Assembly: GCF_000711235.1 (NCBI RefSeq)
Contig: NZ_JOMI01000002.1
Coordinates: forward strand, 186,001-250,000
Source of the DNA: Prevotella sp. 10(H)
GTDB taxonomy: Bacteria > Bacteroidota > Bacteroidia > Bacteroidales > Dysgonomonadaceae
Reading direction: 5' to 3'
Length of the DNA stretch: 64,000 nucleotides
The notes under the pieces are model-generated. The model worked only from the letters and a program-made list of their open reading frames with translations, was not told the origin of the DNA and searched no databases. Position numbers and translations under genes: made by a program. Each line of letters begins with the position of its first letter. The stretch's first letter is position 1. This document shows, one piece after another, positions 18,067 to 26,739 of this stretch.

Positions 18067-20064
18067 TTAAGGTTTATTATTTATTCCGTTAAACTGAGCT
18101 TGTCTTATAGCCCATGCAAATACATTAAAGAATGCAACCGAGTTGTATACATCATACGAAACCCCCGACCCATAGTTCGGTTTTGCTTTAGGCTTTTTTG
18201 TAACCGGATCAAATGCGAACGGACATATCGTTTTACTTGAATAGTAACCGTTACCATTCGTTAATGCCGAATTGTGGGCGGAAATGAAACCACCATCACC
18301 GGCATAAAATAGGTTCATTGTTTTGTGTTTGAAAACTAGCGGGTTGCCTGTAATATCATAACTTCCACCTGACAAATTTGAATAATCATCTCCATAAGAA
18401 TATATATCCAGTTCGCTCAGTGGCAAGTTAGTTAAAGACATTGCCCACGAAGCATCTTCACCCCAATATTTGCTTCTGATATCGCCGAAAGGCCCGTTCA
18501 TTATCTCATCATCTGTATTCGTAAATTTATAGATAGAACCTGTTCCTTGTCCGCGATATTGCTTAATAGCCGAAACATTGAACAAATACCTGAAAAATAG
18601 GGCGGCACTACCATTCACACCATTAGGATTAGCTTCCCAAAGCAGGAGCATTACTCCTTTATTATTAAGATACTCAACAAAGGCATCCAACAATCTGGCT
18701 CTATCGCTTGCATCCGTAGGAATATAAAAATCCTGCGTAACAAGTACAATATCCGGTTTGTTATTTCTCAATTCATTTAAAATAGCAGTGACTTGTGAAG
18801 TTGTGGGAATTCCGGTGTAACTGGTTACAACGAAATCATAATTCGGCATATCGGTTTTTACAATACTGTTTTCCAGCACCCCGAAATTAGTGGGCGTTGT
18901 CAGAATCGTTCTTGCGGTAGAACCAGAAGACAGGTTATATCCATAATCGGCATCGTGCCCTAATGTATACACCCTCTTTTTAGGAATAACCACTATAACA
19001 GTCGCATTACATGTGGCAACAGATTTCTGGCTGTTAGAGGTGATTGTCATATATTTATCCGCCAGACTGGTCGGAGTTCCCGAGCCTCTTAATTTTATAT
19101 TCATTGTGGTACCGGTCAGAAGCCCTTCATCCCTGAATGTGATGCCATCCACCGTATTAGTTTCGATAATATAAGTGGAGCCGACTGCAGAAAGGTCTAC
19201 ATTTAATGTCATTTCTATATAATTCTCATTCGGCTTCAACGGGACGTCTATTTTATAAACACCTCGTACCTTTACCGAACTACAGTCCATTGTATATAAA
19301 GGTTTTATAGACGAGTCCTCCACTTTTATATACAAAGGATCACAAGCATCCAGTTGTTTGTTGTTGAAAGTAATGGTGATGAGGTCACCGTTATTACCCG
19401 TAGGAGTAAATTTGAGCGGCGTTCCTGCTCCCGGTACCGAAATAAAATAATATCCCGGCGTCATAAACACTCCTGTTTGCGTGAAATAATACCCGTTGTC
19501 TATGCTATGATCGGCAGAATATGCCGCGCGGGCTGTGATAGTGTATGCCCCGGGTTTCTTTACATGCAAGGGTACGGTCATATAGTTCGATCCGTTTAAT
19601 AACACTTTATCCTGATATTGACCGGCAAATTTAATTGAATCACAATCACCTAATTCCGCAATAGCATTCCCCAATTTAGTTTGAAAACAGTTCCATTGTT
19701 CCCCATCCCATTGGTTCAATCCCAGACAAAGCTCTTCATTGTCGTCTTCTTTAATGTTATACACAATAAGGCCTGTGTGTGATTTCTTTGCATCCAGATA
19801 GCTTTGTGGCTGAGGATTTGCATTTACTTCTGCCGGAGTTGCAAACGGTAGAAGTTCCTTTTTCATTTTCAGTGCTACACGGGGTAATAGTAAACCCCCG
19901 TTTTGTGCTGTTAAATCATCTAATGAATCAATAGCGTTGATGTCTTTTATCTGCAAAGTGGCATACTTTTCCGGTGGCTCCCCACTCCCTATTGTAACTT
20001 GTGAATACAGCATTAAATTGGTTATGAGTATGCCCATAGCCAACAATAGAAATTTTTTCCCCAT
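18067..20064 (-). CDS. Modular secreted protein of unknown family
   Basis: I do not recognise a named family. The 665 residues begin with a signal peptide (about 1-21, ending LYSQ). Residues 22-130 hold VTIGSGEPPEKYATLQIKD and GGLLLPRVAL, resembling N-terminal segments of other Bacteroidetes surface proteins. Two related beta-rich modules follow, each opening with CxSxK and closing at a second cysteine (Cys141-Cys241 and Cys261-Cys352). Residues 360-660 look like a Rossmann-type, GATase/ThuA-like domain (VYTLGHDADYGYNL, NKPDIVLVTQDFYIP, YLNNKGVMLLLWEANPNG). It faces a divergent HTH gene across 350 AT-rich bases, suggesting that gene controls it. Confidence 0.7.
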   Translation of the reverse strand: MGKKFLLLAMGILITNLMLYSQVTIGSGEPPEKYATLQIKDINAIDSLDDLTAQNGGLLLPRVALKMKKELLPFATPAEVNANPQPQSYLDAKKSHTGLIVYNIKEDDNEELCLGLNQWDGEQWNCFQTKLGNAIAELGDCDSIKFAGQYQDKVLLNGSNYMTVPLHVKKPGAYTITARAAYSADHSIDNGYYFTQTGVFMTPGYYFISVPGAGTPLKFTPTGNNGDLITITFNNKQLDACDPLYIKVEDSSIKPLYTMDCSSVKVRGVYKIDVPLKPNENYIEMTLNVDLSAVGSTYIIETNTVDGITFRDEGLLTGTTMNIKLRGSGTPTSLADKYMTITSNSQKSVATCNATVIVVIPKKRVYTLGHDADYGYNLSSGSTARTILTTPTNFGVLENSIVKTDMPNYDFVVTSYTGIPTTSQVTAILNELRNNKPDIVLVTQDFYIPTDASDRARLLDAFVEYLNNKGVMLLLWEANPNGVNGSAALFFRYLFNVSAIKQYRGQGTGSIYKFTNTDDEIMNGPFGDIRSKYWGEDASWAMSLTNLPLSELDIYSYGDDYSNLSGGSYDITGNPLVFKHKTMNLFYAGDGGFISAHNSALTNGNGYYSSKTICPFAFDPVTKKPKAKPNYGSGVSYDVYNSVAFFNVFAWAIRQAQFNGINNKP

Positions 20065-20414
20065 TTTTCTGTAGTAAAATAAAGTTTTAGATTTTAACGT
20101 AAAGCTTCATCGATAAATATTTTTAAAAAAACATATTTGCCGATGAAAAATAACTACCCAATAATTTTTTTTGTTTATGTTTGTCTTTCATTTGTCATTT
20201 CTGAAACATAAATCACCTTTACAAAATAAATTATATATTTTTTGATAATCATTGATTTGTTTATCAAAAAAGTGTTTGTAATCTAACTGTTGAAAGGAAA
20301 AATATTCAGTATTTGAAATATAAAAAATATTCGATACAGGATTATTTCACAAAAACGATTGCGATACGCGGATTATTAACAATTATTTATTTATAAAGAT
20401 TATTTATTTAAGAT
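20065..20414. promoter_or_regulatory. Divergent AT-rich intergenic region
   Basis: Very AT-rich sequence with runs of A and T lies between the secreted-protein gene (-) and the HTH regulator (+). No frame of useful size is seen and no exact TAnnTTTG is found on either strand, though TATTTG-like words occur. It should hold both promoters and the regulator's binding sites. Confidence 0.45.
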
Positions 20415-21407
20415 ATGAAAAGTAAAAATGAGATAAGAAATGCAATAATATCTAAAATCAGAGACTGTGCGCCTGCTCATATAAATTTAACCGATTACGT
20501 TCAGGGGATACTGGGTCTTAGCCGGGTTTCTGTGTTTCGCCGGCTCAAAGGAGAGATATCTTTTACCTATGAAGAAATAGTCATTCTTGCAAAAGAAATG
20601 AATTTCTCGGTAGACGAACTTATTTATCTTAATTCAAAAAATAAACATCTTTTTGAAATGAATGGTCATGTTGAAGATAACATGGAATCAATTATTTTGA
20701 AAACATTGCAGCTGCACTATGAGGAATTAGAGGAAGAGAAGTCGGCCAATCAAAGAAGTACTATTATCATTTCAAATCATCTCTGGTTTGTGTATACACT
20801 TCACTTTGAAAATTTATTCAAGTTTTATTATTATAAGTTTATTTATCAGTGGCATCCCGAACGTATAAAAGATAGGATGAAAGATATAGAAGTGTTGCCT
20901 GAAATAAAAGACATCAAAAATAAGGTCAAGGATATGCGGCATAATCTCAGTCAGGGAGTCTGGGAATATATTATCGATCGTTACATATTCCTGAATACTA
21001 TGCAGGAAATACAATATTATTACAGGCGTGGGCTCTTAGATGAAAACGAACTGACAGATATTGCGATGGATTTAAAACAACTGCTGAAATATATCGAATC
21101 TGAGATCGGACAAAACAAATCCTATGCAAGAAGGCACCAATATTACATTAGCGACAGGAAAATATATATCAATTCTGCTTCCGTAGAAAATGACGATAAA
21201 ATCTATGGATTGATTTTCCCGAATGAATTACACCCGACCATATGTCGCGACCAAAATCTTTGCACCTTACACAGACATTATCTCGAAACATATAAGAGGC
21301 AAAGTAAATTTATTTCGGGAACTAATGAAGAATTGCAAATAAGTTTTTTTGAAAAGCAATATGCCTATGTTGAAGATTTGATGGCAAACAAAGACCTGAT
21401 TAATTGA
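20415..21407 (+). CDS. Helix-turn-helix regulator of unknown family
   Basis: The 330-residue protein begins with an Xre-like DNA-binding domain (about residues 10-75): NLTDYVQGILGLSRVSVFRR, LKGEISFTYEEIVILAKEMN, then FSVDELI. The remaining ~250 residues are predicted helical, rich in Tyr, Lys and Glu, and match no domain I can name; no enzyme motif or membrane segment is evident. The codons are AT-rich like the flanking spacer. Its divergent placement suggests it senses a cue and controls the secreted protein at 18067-20064; this is inference from layout only. Confidence 0.65.
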   Translation: MKSKNEIRNAIISKIRDCAPAHINLTDYVQGILGLSRVSVFRRLKGEISFTYEEIVILAKEMNFSVDELIYLNSKNKHLFEMNGHVEDNMESIILKTLQLHYEELEEEKSANQRSTIIISNHLWFVYTLHFENLFKFYYYKFIYQWHPERIKDRMKDIEVLPEIKDIKNKVKDMRHNLSQGVWEYIIDRYIFLNTMQEIQYYYRRGLLDENELTDIAMDLKQLLKYIESEIGQNKSYARRHQYYISDRKIYINSASVENDDKIYGLIFPNELHPTICRDQNLCTLHRHYLETYKRQSKFISGTNEELQISFFEKQYAYVEDLMANKDLIN

Positions 21408-21410
21408 TAA

Positions 21411-21438
21411 CAGCGGCAGGAATCTCTTCCGGCCGCTG
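21411..21438. terminator. Bidirectional hairpin between HTH gene and trxB
   Basis: CAGCGGCAGGAA pairs with TTCCGGCCGCTG with one mismatch and a four-base loop, between two convergent stop codons. It lacks a clear T-run, so termination strength is uncertain. Confidence 0.55.
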
Positions 21439-21465
21439 CTACATCGTTTATTATATGAATATTTC

Positions 21466-22407
21466 TTACAGTCCTTGTTCGCTCAAATATCTCTCAGCCT
21501 CTATTGCTGCCTGACATCCGCTTCCGGCAGCCGTTATTGCCTGACGATAGTGAGGGTCGGCAACATCACCCGCTGCAAATACACCGTCCAGTTCGGTTCT
21601 TGGTGTACCCGGAGCAGTAATGATATATCCTGTAGAATCGAGATTCAATTGTCCTTTAAATATATCGGTATTCGGTTTGTGGCCTATTGCAAGAAAGAAA
21701 CCGTCTATATTGATATCGAATTTTTCTTCGTTAGGTTCCCCCAAATGCTTTACGATATGAGCGCCTTCTACACCGTTCTCCCCGAATAATCCTACAGCAT
21801 TGCATTCGAACAAAATTTCTATTTTCGGGTTCTGCATCGTCCTGTCCTGCATCACTTTCGAAGCACGCAGATAAGGTTTACGCACAATCAGGTAAACTTT
21901 TTCTGCCAGTCCGGCAAGATAAATAGCTTCTTCGCAGGCAGTATCTCCGCCGCCTACTACGGCTACAACCTTTTTACGATAGAAAAAACCGTCGCATGTC
22001 GCGCAGGCAGATACACCCATTCCGGCATATTTGGCTTCATCCGGTAAGCCTAGATATTTAGCAGTGGCACCGGTTGCTATGATTACAGTATCTGTTTCTA
22101 TTGTTTTTTCGCCATCGATGATAACTTTACGCGGATAGCTGGTAAAGTCTACTGCTGTGGCTATCCCGAAACGGATATCCGCTCCGAAGCGTGTAGCCTG
22201 TTTGCGCAGGTCTTCCATTAGTTCGGTACCTGTAACGCCTTCCGGATATCCCGGAAAGTTTTCTACGTCGGTAGTAGTTGTCAATTGTCCACCCGGCTGT
22301 ATTCCTTCATAAAGTACAGGAAATAAATTGGCCCGCGATGCATAGATTGCAGCGGTATATCCTGCGGGGCCTGACCCGATAATCAGGCAACGTACTTTTT
22401 CGTTCAT
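21466..22407 (-). CDS. trxB: Thioredoxin reductase
   Basis: It reduces thioredoxin with NADPH through FAD and a redox-active disulfide. The 313 residues show the FAD-binding GSGPAGYTAAIYASRA (about residues 11-26), the active-site CATCDG near residue 136, the NADPH-binding VVGGGDTACEEAIYLAG, and FAAGDVADPHYRQAITAAGSGC at the C-terminus. Length is normal. A -7 element with a well-spaced -33 lies upstream, so it is probably monocistronic and expressed constitutively. Confidence 0.97.
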   Translation of the reverse strand: MNEKVRCLIIGSGPAGYTAAIYASRANLFPVLYEGIQPGGQLTTTTDVENFPGYPEGVTGTELMEDLRKQATRFGADIRFGIATAVDFTSYPRKVIIDGEKTIETDTVIIATGATAKYLGLPDEAKYAGMGVSACATCDGFFYRKKVVAVVGGGDTACEEAIYLAGLAEKVYLIVRKPYLRASKVMQDRTMQNPKIEILFECNAVGLFGENGVEGAHIVKHLGEPNEEKFDINIDGFFLAIGHKPNTDIFKGQLNLDSTGYIITAPGTPRTELDGVFAAGDVADPHYRQAITAAGSGCQAAIEAERYLSEQGL

Positions 22408-22442
22408 GTTTTAAGATTTATATGTTTTGTTTATATTTTATG

Positions 22443-22473
22443 CAAAGATATAGAAAATGCTTATTCATTCAAA
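22443..22473 (-). promoter_or_regulatory. Consensus Bacteroidetes promoter for trxB
   Basis: On the - strand, TTTG (22470-22473) is followed after exactly 19 bases by TATCTTTG (22443-22450), the -33/-7 pair. The -7 lies 36 bases before the ATG. This is one of the two best promoter matches in the window. Confidence 0.75.
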
Positions 22474-22518
22474 ATGTATGTCTTTCCAATTATTTATACA
22501 TTCATAAACAAAATCTAT

Positions 22519-23163
22519 CTATCGCAGGTCTACGATTTCGGCTCTCGGATATTCTTTCTTATCGAACTGAAATACAGCGTCCGGCAAGTTTGCACCGCTT
22601 TGGTAACTCTTTATGCTCAGTATATTTTCGATGCCGTTCTTGTCAGTTACGGTTATTTTTGAGAATATGTTGCTGGCTTTATCGATAAGTACAAGGATTT
22701 TAGTGAATTCGCCATTTTTTTTCTGAGGAATAAGTTCCACTTCGTTTAAAGATTTTCCGCCCGATCTCTTCTCCCCTTTATAAGACAAATTAAATCCCTT
22801 TTTATATATATTGAAAAGCACCGACGGGCTGATAGCCTGCAATTCTTCTCCGGTAGGACTGGTGATATTTACCTCTTCGGTATCTTTTACATATACCCAC
22901 TGGGTAATGCCGTCGAACCATGTGATTGCATCCGGTATTTCAATCTTGAATTTATTGCCTTTCATAGATGCCTTACCGTCGTAGCTATATACCGAGTTGG
23001 ACTTGGTATCTTTCGAATCGAGCGTGAAAGTAGCTGTTACGGCACCCGCTTTATTGTATGCATCCGATGCTTTATCCAATATATCACGGGCATTTTGAGC
23101 CCACAGTCCGGTGGCGAATGTGAAGAGTACGAATAATATAAAAAGTTTGCTTTTCATTTTCAT
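22519..23163 (-). CDS. LolA-like outer-membrane lipoprotein carrier
   Basis: The product of about 214 residues has a signal peptide (MKMKSKLFILFVLFTFATGL, cleavage after WAQ) and the LolA pattern: NARDILDKASDAYNKAGAVT with alternating strands, a SMKGNKFKIEIPDAITWFDG lipid-cavity strand, TQWVYVKDTEEVNITSPTGE, and VFQFDKKEYPRAEIVDLR at the end. It would ferry lipoproteins across the periplasm. The TTG at 23181 precedes the chosen ATG in frame but overlaps the -7 element. It lies upstream of trxB with a 111-base gap. Confidence 0.8.
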   Translation of the reverse strand: MKMKSKLFILFVLFTFATGLWAQNARDILDKASDAYNKAGAVTATFTLDSKDTKSNSVYSYDGKASMKGNKFKIEIPDAITWFDGITQWVYVKDTEEVNITSPTGEELQAISPSVLFNIYKKGFNLSYKGEKRSGGKSLNEVELIPQKKNGEFTKILVLIDKASNIFSKITVTDKNGIENILSIKSYQSGANLPDAVFQFDKKEYPRAEIVDLR

Positions 23164-23178
23164 TTTCTGATTTGTATA

Positions 23179-23186
23179 CAAATATA
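23179..23186 (-). promoter_or_regulatory. Bacteroidetes -7 element for lolA-like gene
   Basis: Read on the - strand: TATATTTG, an exact TAnnTTTG, 16 bases before the ATG at 23163. No -33 TTTG at proper spacing. Confidence 0.4.
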
Positions 23187-23412
23187 GACAATTAATTGAC
23201 TGAAAAGTTTAAAAACCCAAAGCTAAATACTCTCATTATTAGGATTATTTGTATTAACCTCTTATCCGATTAAGAATCTGTTTTTATATATAAATAATAC
23301 TTACTATTCTATAAAACCCCACATCGCTTAAAATATTTTTTTACCCAGTTCGTCTACACTAATAGAGGTACCTAAGTAACAAATTATTAATTAGAATAAA
23401 ACAAAAACAAAT

Positions 23413-23898
23413 ATGAGAAATTTTGGTATGGGCTTCTTCGGAAGAGGCCATTTCGATATGGACGCAAAAAAAGATCTTATGGAAAAATGGTCAGCAATGA
23501 CTATGGAAGAGAAAGTTGAGTGCATGAATAAGAAAATGGAAAAAGCAGGCAAAGAGGGTTGCGGTCATCGCGGACACTTCGGTGGCTGGGGCTTCGCAGC
23601 CGGTATTTTCGACCATTTCCGCAAAAGCTGGGAGAAAATGACCCAAGAGGAAAAAGAAGCGTTTATAAAAGAAAGGGAAGATGCAATGAAGAACAGGGAT
23701 TTTTCACATCACGGTCATTTCAGCGTCGAAGCTATCGATAAATTGTGTGAAGAATGGATGAGTAAGACATCCGAAGAAAAAGAGCAATTTATCAAAAATA
23801 AAAAAGAAGCTATCCTTAACAGGCATTTTGCTATGCATGGACATGGATTCGGCGGACACGGCGGGTTCGGCTTCGGAGAAGAATGTAATCACAGATAA
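23413..23898 (+). CDS. Small His/Gly-rich three-repeat protein
   Basis: This 161-residue protein matches no family I can name. It is built from three units, each with a tryptophan (Trp26, Trp73, Trp115), an EEK helix segment (MTMEEKVECMNKKMEKA, MTQEEKEAFIKEREDAM, TSEEKEQFIKNKKEAIL) and a His/Gly linker (GHRGHF, SHHGHF, MHGHGFGGHGG). The N-terminus MRNFGMGFFGRGHF has no signal peptide or membrane segment. The many histidines and three cysteines would suit metal binding, but no canonical site is obvious. It is a single gene with its own terminator. Confidence 0.7.
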   Translation: MRNFGMGFFGRGHFDMDAKKDLMEKWSAMTMEEKVECMNKKMEKAGKEGCGHRGHFGGWGFAAGIFDHFRKSWEKMTQEEKEAFIKEREDAMKNRDFSHHGHFSVEAIDKLCEEWMSKTSEEKEQFIKNKKEAILNRHFAMHGHGFGGHGGFGFGEECNHR

Positions 23899-23939
23899 TG
23901 CGGGAGGCAGCGATAAACAATATTCAAAAGTTTCTACTA

Positions 23940-23974
23940 AAAAAGAGGTATTGCATTAGGATACCTCTTTTTCT
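23940..23974 (+). terminator. Terminator after the His/Gly-rich gene
   Basis: AAAAAGAGGTAT (23940-23951) pairs perfectly with ATACCTCTTTTT (23961-23972) around a nine-base loop, with a T-run on both strands, so it can serve both this gene and the convergent ftsK. Confidence 0.9.
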
Positions 23975-23996
23975 ATTATATATAAACCGATAATTT

Positions 23997-26489
23997 CTAA
24001 AAAGAATTGAGCCTTTGCTCCAGACTGTATTCATCCGCAATAAGCACATCACGCGCCTTGCTGCCCTGTGTCGGGCCTACAATGCCTGCCGCTTCAAGTT
24101 GATCCATCAGCCGTCCGGCACGGTTGTACCCTATCGAGAATTTACGCTGGATAAGCGATGTCGACCCTTGCTGATGCACTACAATGAGTCGGGCAGCCTC
24201 GTCGAAGAGCGGGTCTCGGTCGTTGAGGTCGATGTTTCCTATTTTATCTTCGCTGGCATCGCCGACATATTCAGGCAGTTCGAATGCATGGGAATATCCC
24301 TGCTGATTACCAATGTATTGTGCTATGCCTTCCACTTCAGGAGTATCTACGAATGCACACTGTATACGCACAAGATCGCTACCCTGAGAGAATAATAAAT
24401 CTCCCCGTCCTATCAACTGGTTAGCTCCCGACATATCGAGAATTGTACGCGAGTCTATCTGCGAAGTTACACGGAAAGCCATACGTGCAGGGAAGTTAGC
24501 CTTTATCGTACCCGTAATGATATTTGTAGTCGGGCGCTGCGTGGCGATAACCATATGCATACCTACCGCACGTGCTTTTTGCGCAATACGCGCTATCGGC
24601 ATTTCTATTTCTTTTCCGGCGGTCATTATCAGGTCGCCGAACTCGTCTATTATAATAACAAGGTATGGAAGGAACCTGTGCCCTTTCAATGGGTTAAGGC
24701 GGCGCTTCCTGAATTTTTCGTTGTATTCTTTAATATTACGCACACCTGCATTCATCAGCAGTTCGTAACGGTCATCCATTTCCTTAGTCAGTGAATTCAG
24801 GGTCTGGGTTACCTTTGTTACATCTGTAATAATGGCTTTTTCAGCATCGGGCAGTTTAGCCAGATAATGCTTTTCAATTGTAGAATAGATGTTGAATTCC
24901 ACCATTTTAGGGTCAACAAGCACCATCTTCATTTCGGCAGGATGCTTCTTATATAATAATGATGTGATAATTGCATTCAATCCTACCGATTTACCCTGTC
25001 CTGTGGCTCCTGCTACAAGTAAGTGAGGCATCTTGCACAGGTCGAACATAAATATTTCGTTCGTAATTGTTTTACCCAATGCCACCGGCAGGTCGTAGGT
25101 ACACTCCTGAAATCTGCGCGAGGCTATTACCGACTGCATGGATACAATCTGCGGGTCTTGGTTAGGAACCTCTATACCGATCGTTCCCTTACCCGGCATA
25201 GGTGCAATAATACGGATACCGAGTGCTGAAAGACTCAGTGCTATATCGTCTTCCAGATTACGGATCTTAGAAATGCGTACTCCGGCTTTCGGTACTATTT
25301 CATATAGTGTGATTGTAGGGCCGACGGTTGCCTTAATGGAAGTAATTTCAATACCGTAATTTTGCAGGGTAGTAATAATTTTGCTCTTATTGGCATTCTG
25401 TTCATCCATATCCACCCCTTTTCCGGTAGTGTCATATACTTTCAACAGAGCAGTAGAAGGGAAGTTGAAATTAGACAGGTCTTTTGTCGGGTCGTATTCT
25501 TCCATTTCTTCACCTTCGGGCAGAATATCGTCGGGCATATCGGTTTTTTTCACCAATGGAATTACAGGTTCTGTCTTCGGAGTATTTTTTACCGGCTGAA
25601 CAAATTCTTCATCTTTAGGCACAACCACCTCGAATTCGTTATCCACTTTCACCGTGGTTGCCTTTTGCGGCTTCACCTTCTCGATCGGCAAAACTTTTTT
25701 ATCAGGTATAATAACGTCTGCCTCATCCTCATTTTCTGAGATATCATTCTTATCTTTTTTCCTTCTCAGGAATGCAAACCAGCTTTTCTTTTCTTTCACC
25801 GGCTCTTCTTCCACTTCTTCTTCATAGAAATTGCTGACTTCCGGATCGAAACTGTCCGATGAATTGTTTTTCAACGGATTTTTGAACAGTCCGCGGAAAA
25901 ACTCCATAGATGCTTTCTTTGTAATGATGAGGAATATAATCAGCAATAAAAGAATGATCATTATTACTCCCGGAATGCCGAGTGCAGCTTCCAGCTTATC
26001 CTCTATAAACTGCCCGTGCGCCCCGCCCCATATTATATGGCTGTCGCTAAATAGTGAAGAAAGCACAAAAGCGCTTGTTATCGATCCCCAGATCATGGCG
26101 AAAGCAATGAGCAGGAAAGACCGTATGGCCGATATTTTTATTACCCGCATCAGTTTCAGTCCCATCAGGATGAAATAAACAGGAATAAGCATAGAAAATA
26201 TCCCGAACCATTTATTGATAAATATTTCAGCTATAAATGCCCCTGCAACTCCTGTCCAGTTGCTGATCTGTTGCTTTTGGGTGAGCAGGTCGAGGAAGTA
26301 TCTGTTTTCAACTTTGCTTTGGTCGGCAGCTCCCGTTCCGAAGAACGATATCTCTGCCAGGAGGATGTATGCGCCTATGAAAGCAAGGCACACACCCAGT
26401 AAAAATCTGGTACGTTCCTTTTTTATGAACTCTAAAAACAAAGAGCCTTTATTTGGTGTTTTCTTTTTCTGAACAGTTTTTTTTGCCAT
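23997..26489 (-). CDS. ftsK: DNA translocase FtsK/SpoIIIE
   Basis: It pumps chromosomal DNA at the division septum to help resolve dimers. The 830 residues comprise four or five N-terminal membrane segments (about 30-195), an acidic/charged linker shorter than in E. coli, the motor with Walker A GATGQGKSVGLN and Walker B YLVIIIDEFGDL, and a C-terminal gamma winged helix (STSLIQRKFSIGYNRAGRLM, then DQLEAAGIVGPTQGSKARDV) that reads KOPS sites. All motor motifs are intact. Confidence 0.96.
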   Translation of the reverse strand: MAKKTVQKKKTPNKGSLFLEFIKKERTRFLLGVCLAFIGAYILLAEISFFGTGAADQSKVENRYFLDLLTQKQQISNWTGVAGAFIAEIFINKWFGIFSMLIPVYFILMGLKLMRVIKISAIRSFLLIAFAMIWGSITSAFVLSSLFSDSHIIWGGAHGQFIEDKLEAALGIPGVIMIILLLLIIFLIITKKASMEFFRGLFKNPLKNNSSDSFDPEVSNFYEEEVEEEPVKEKKSWFAFLRRKKDKNDISENEDEADVIIPDKKVLPIEKVKPQKATTVKVDNEFEVVVPKDEEFVQPVKNTPKTEPVIPLVKKTDMPDDILPEGEEMEEYDPTKDLSNFNFPSTALLKVYDTTGKGVDMDEQNANKSKIITTLQNYGIEITSIKATVGPTITLYEIVPKAGVRISKIRNLEDDIALSLSALGIRIIAPMPGKGTIGIEVPNQDPQIVSMQSVIASRRFQECTYDLPVALGKTITNEIFMFDLCKMPHLLVAGATGQGKSVGLNAIITSLLYKKHPAEMKMVLVDPKMVEFNIYSTIEKHYLAKLPDAEKAIITDVTKVTQTLNSLTKEMDDRYELLMNAGVRNIKEYNEKFRKRRLNPLKGHRFLPYLVIIIDEFGDLIMTAGKEIEMPIARIAQKARAVGMHMVIATQRPTTNIITGTIKANFPARMAFRVTSQIDSRTILDMSGANQLIGRGDLLFSQGSDLVRIQCAFVDTPEVEGIAQYIGNQQGYSHAFELPEYVGDASEDKIGNIDLNDRDPLFDEAARLIVVHQQGSTSLIQRKFSIGYNRAGRLMDQLEAAGIVGPTQGSKARDVLIADEYSLEQRLNSF

Positions 26490-26547
26490 ATGATGGTGAA
26501 GCGAAAAGGATAATCTAAGTTTGGTTTATTATTCAAAAATCTAACTA

Positions 26548-26555
26548 CAAATATA
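26548..26555 (-). promoter_or_regulatory. Bacteroidetes -7 element for ftsK
   Basis: On the - strand TATATTTG, 59 bases upstream of the ftsK ATG; no -33 at the usual spacing. Confidence 0.4.
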
Positions 26556-26739
26556 ACGCTTTTTTAAATAGGAATGCTGCGGAGTTTTCTTCTTTTACAA
26601 TAGCCCTAAAATCATAAATTATATAAAATTTGCAGGTCGTGGAGATTTTTTTACTAAAAAAAACAATTTAAATTAAACCTTTTCTAATTTTTTCAGTCAC
26701 ACATGTCAAGGTAAATAAAAAATCATATATACAGGAATA

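Noticed and set aside
26633-26648. CAGGTCGTGGAGATTT upstream of the 929-residue barrel gene, 15/16 identical to 60220-60235 upstream of the GldA-like gene
   Set aside because: In 64 kb, dozens of 16-base pairs with one mismatch are expected by chance, and the similarity does not extend into the flanks.
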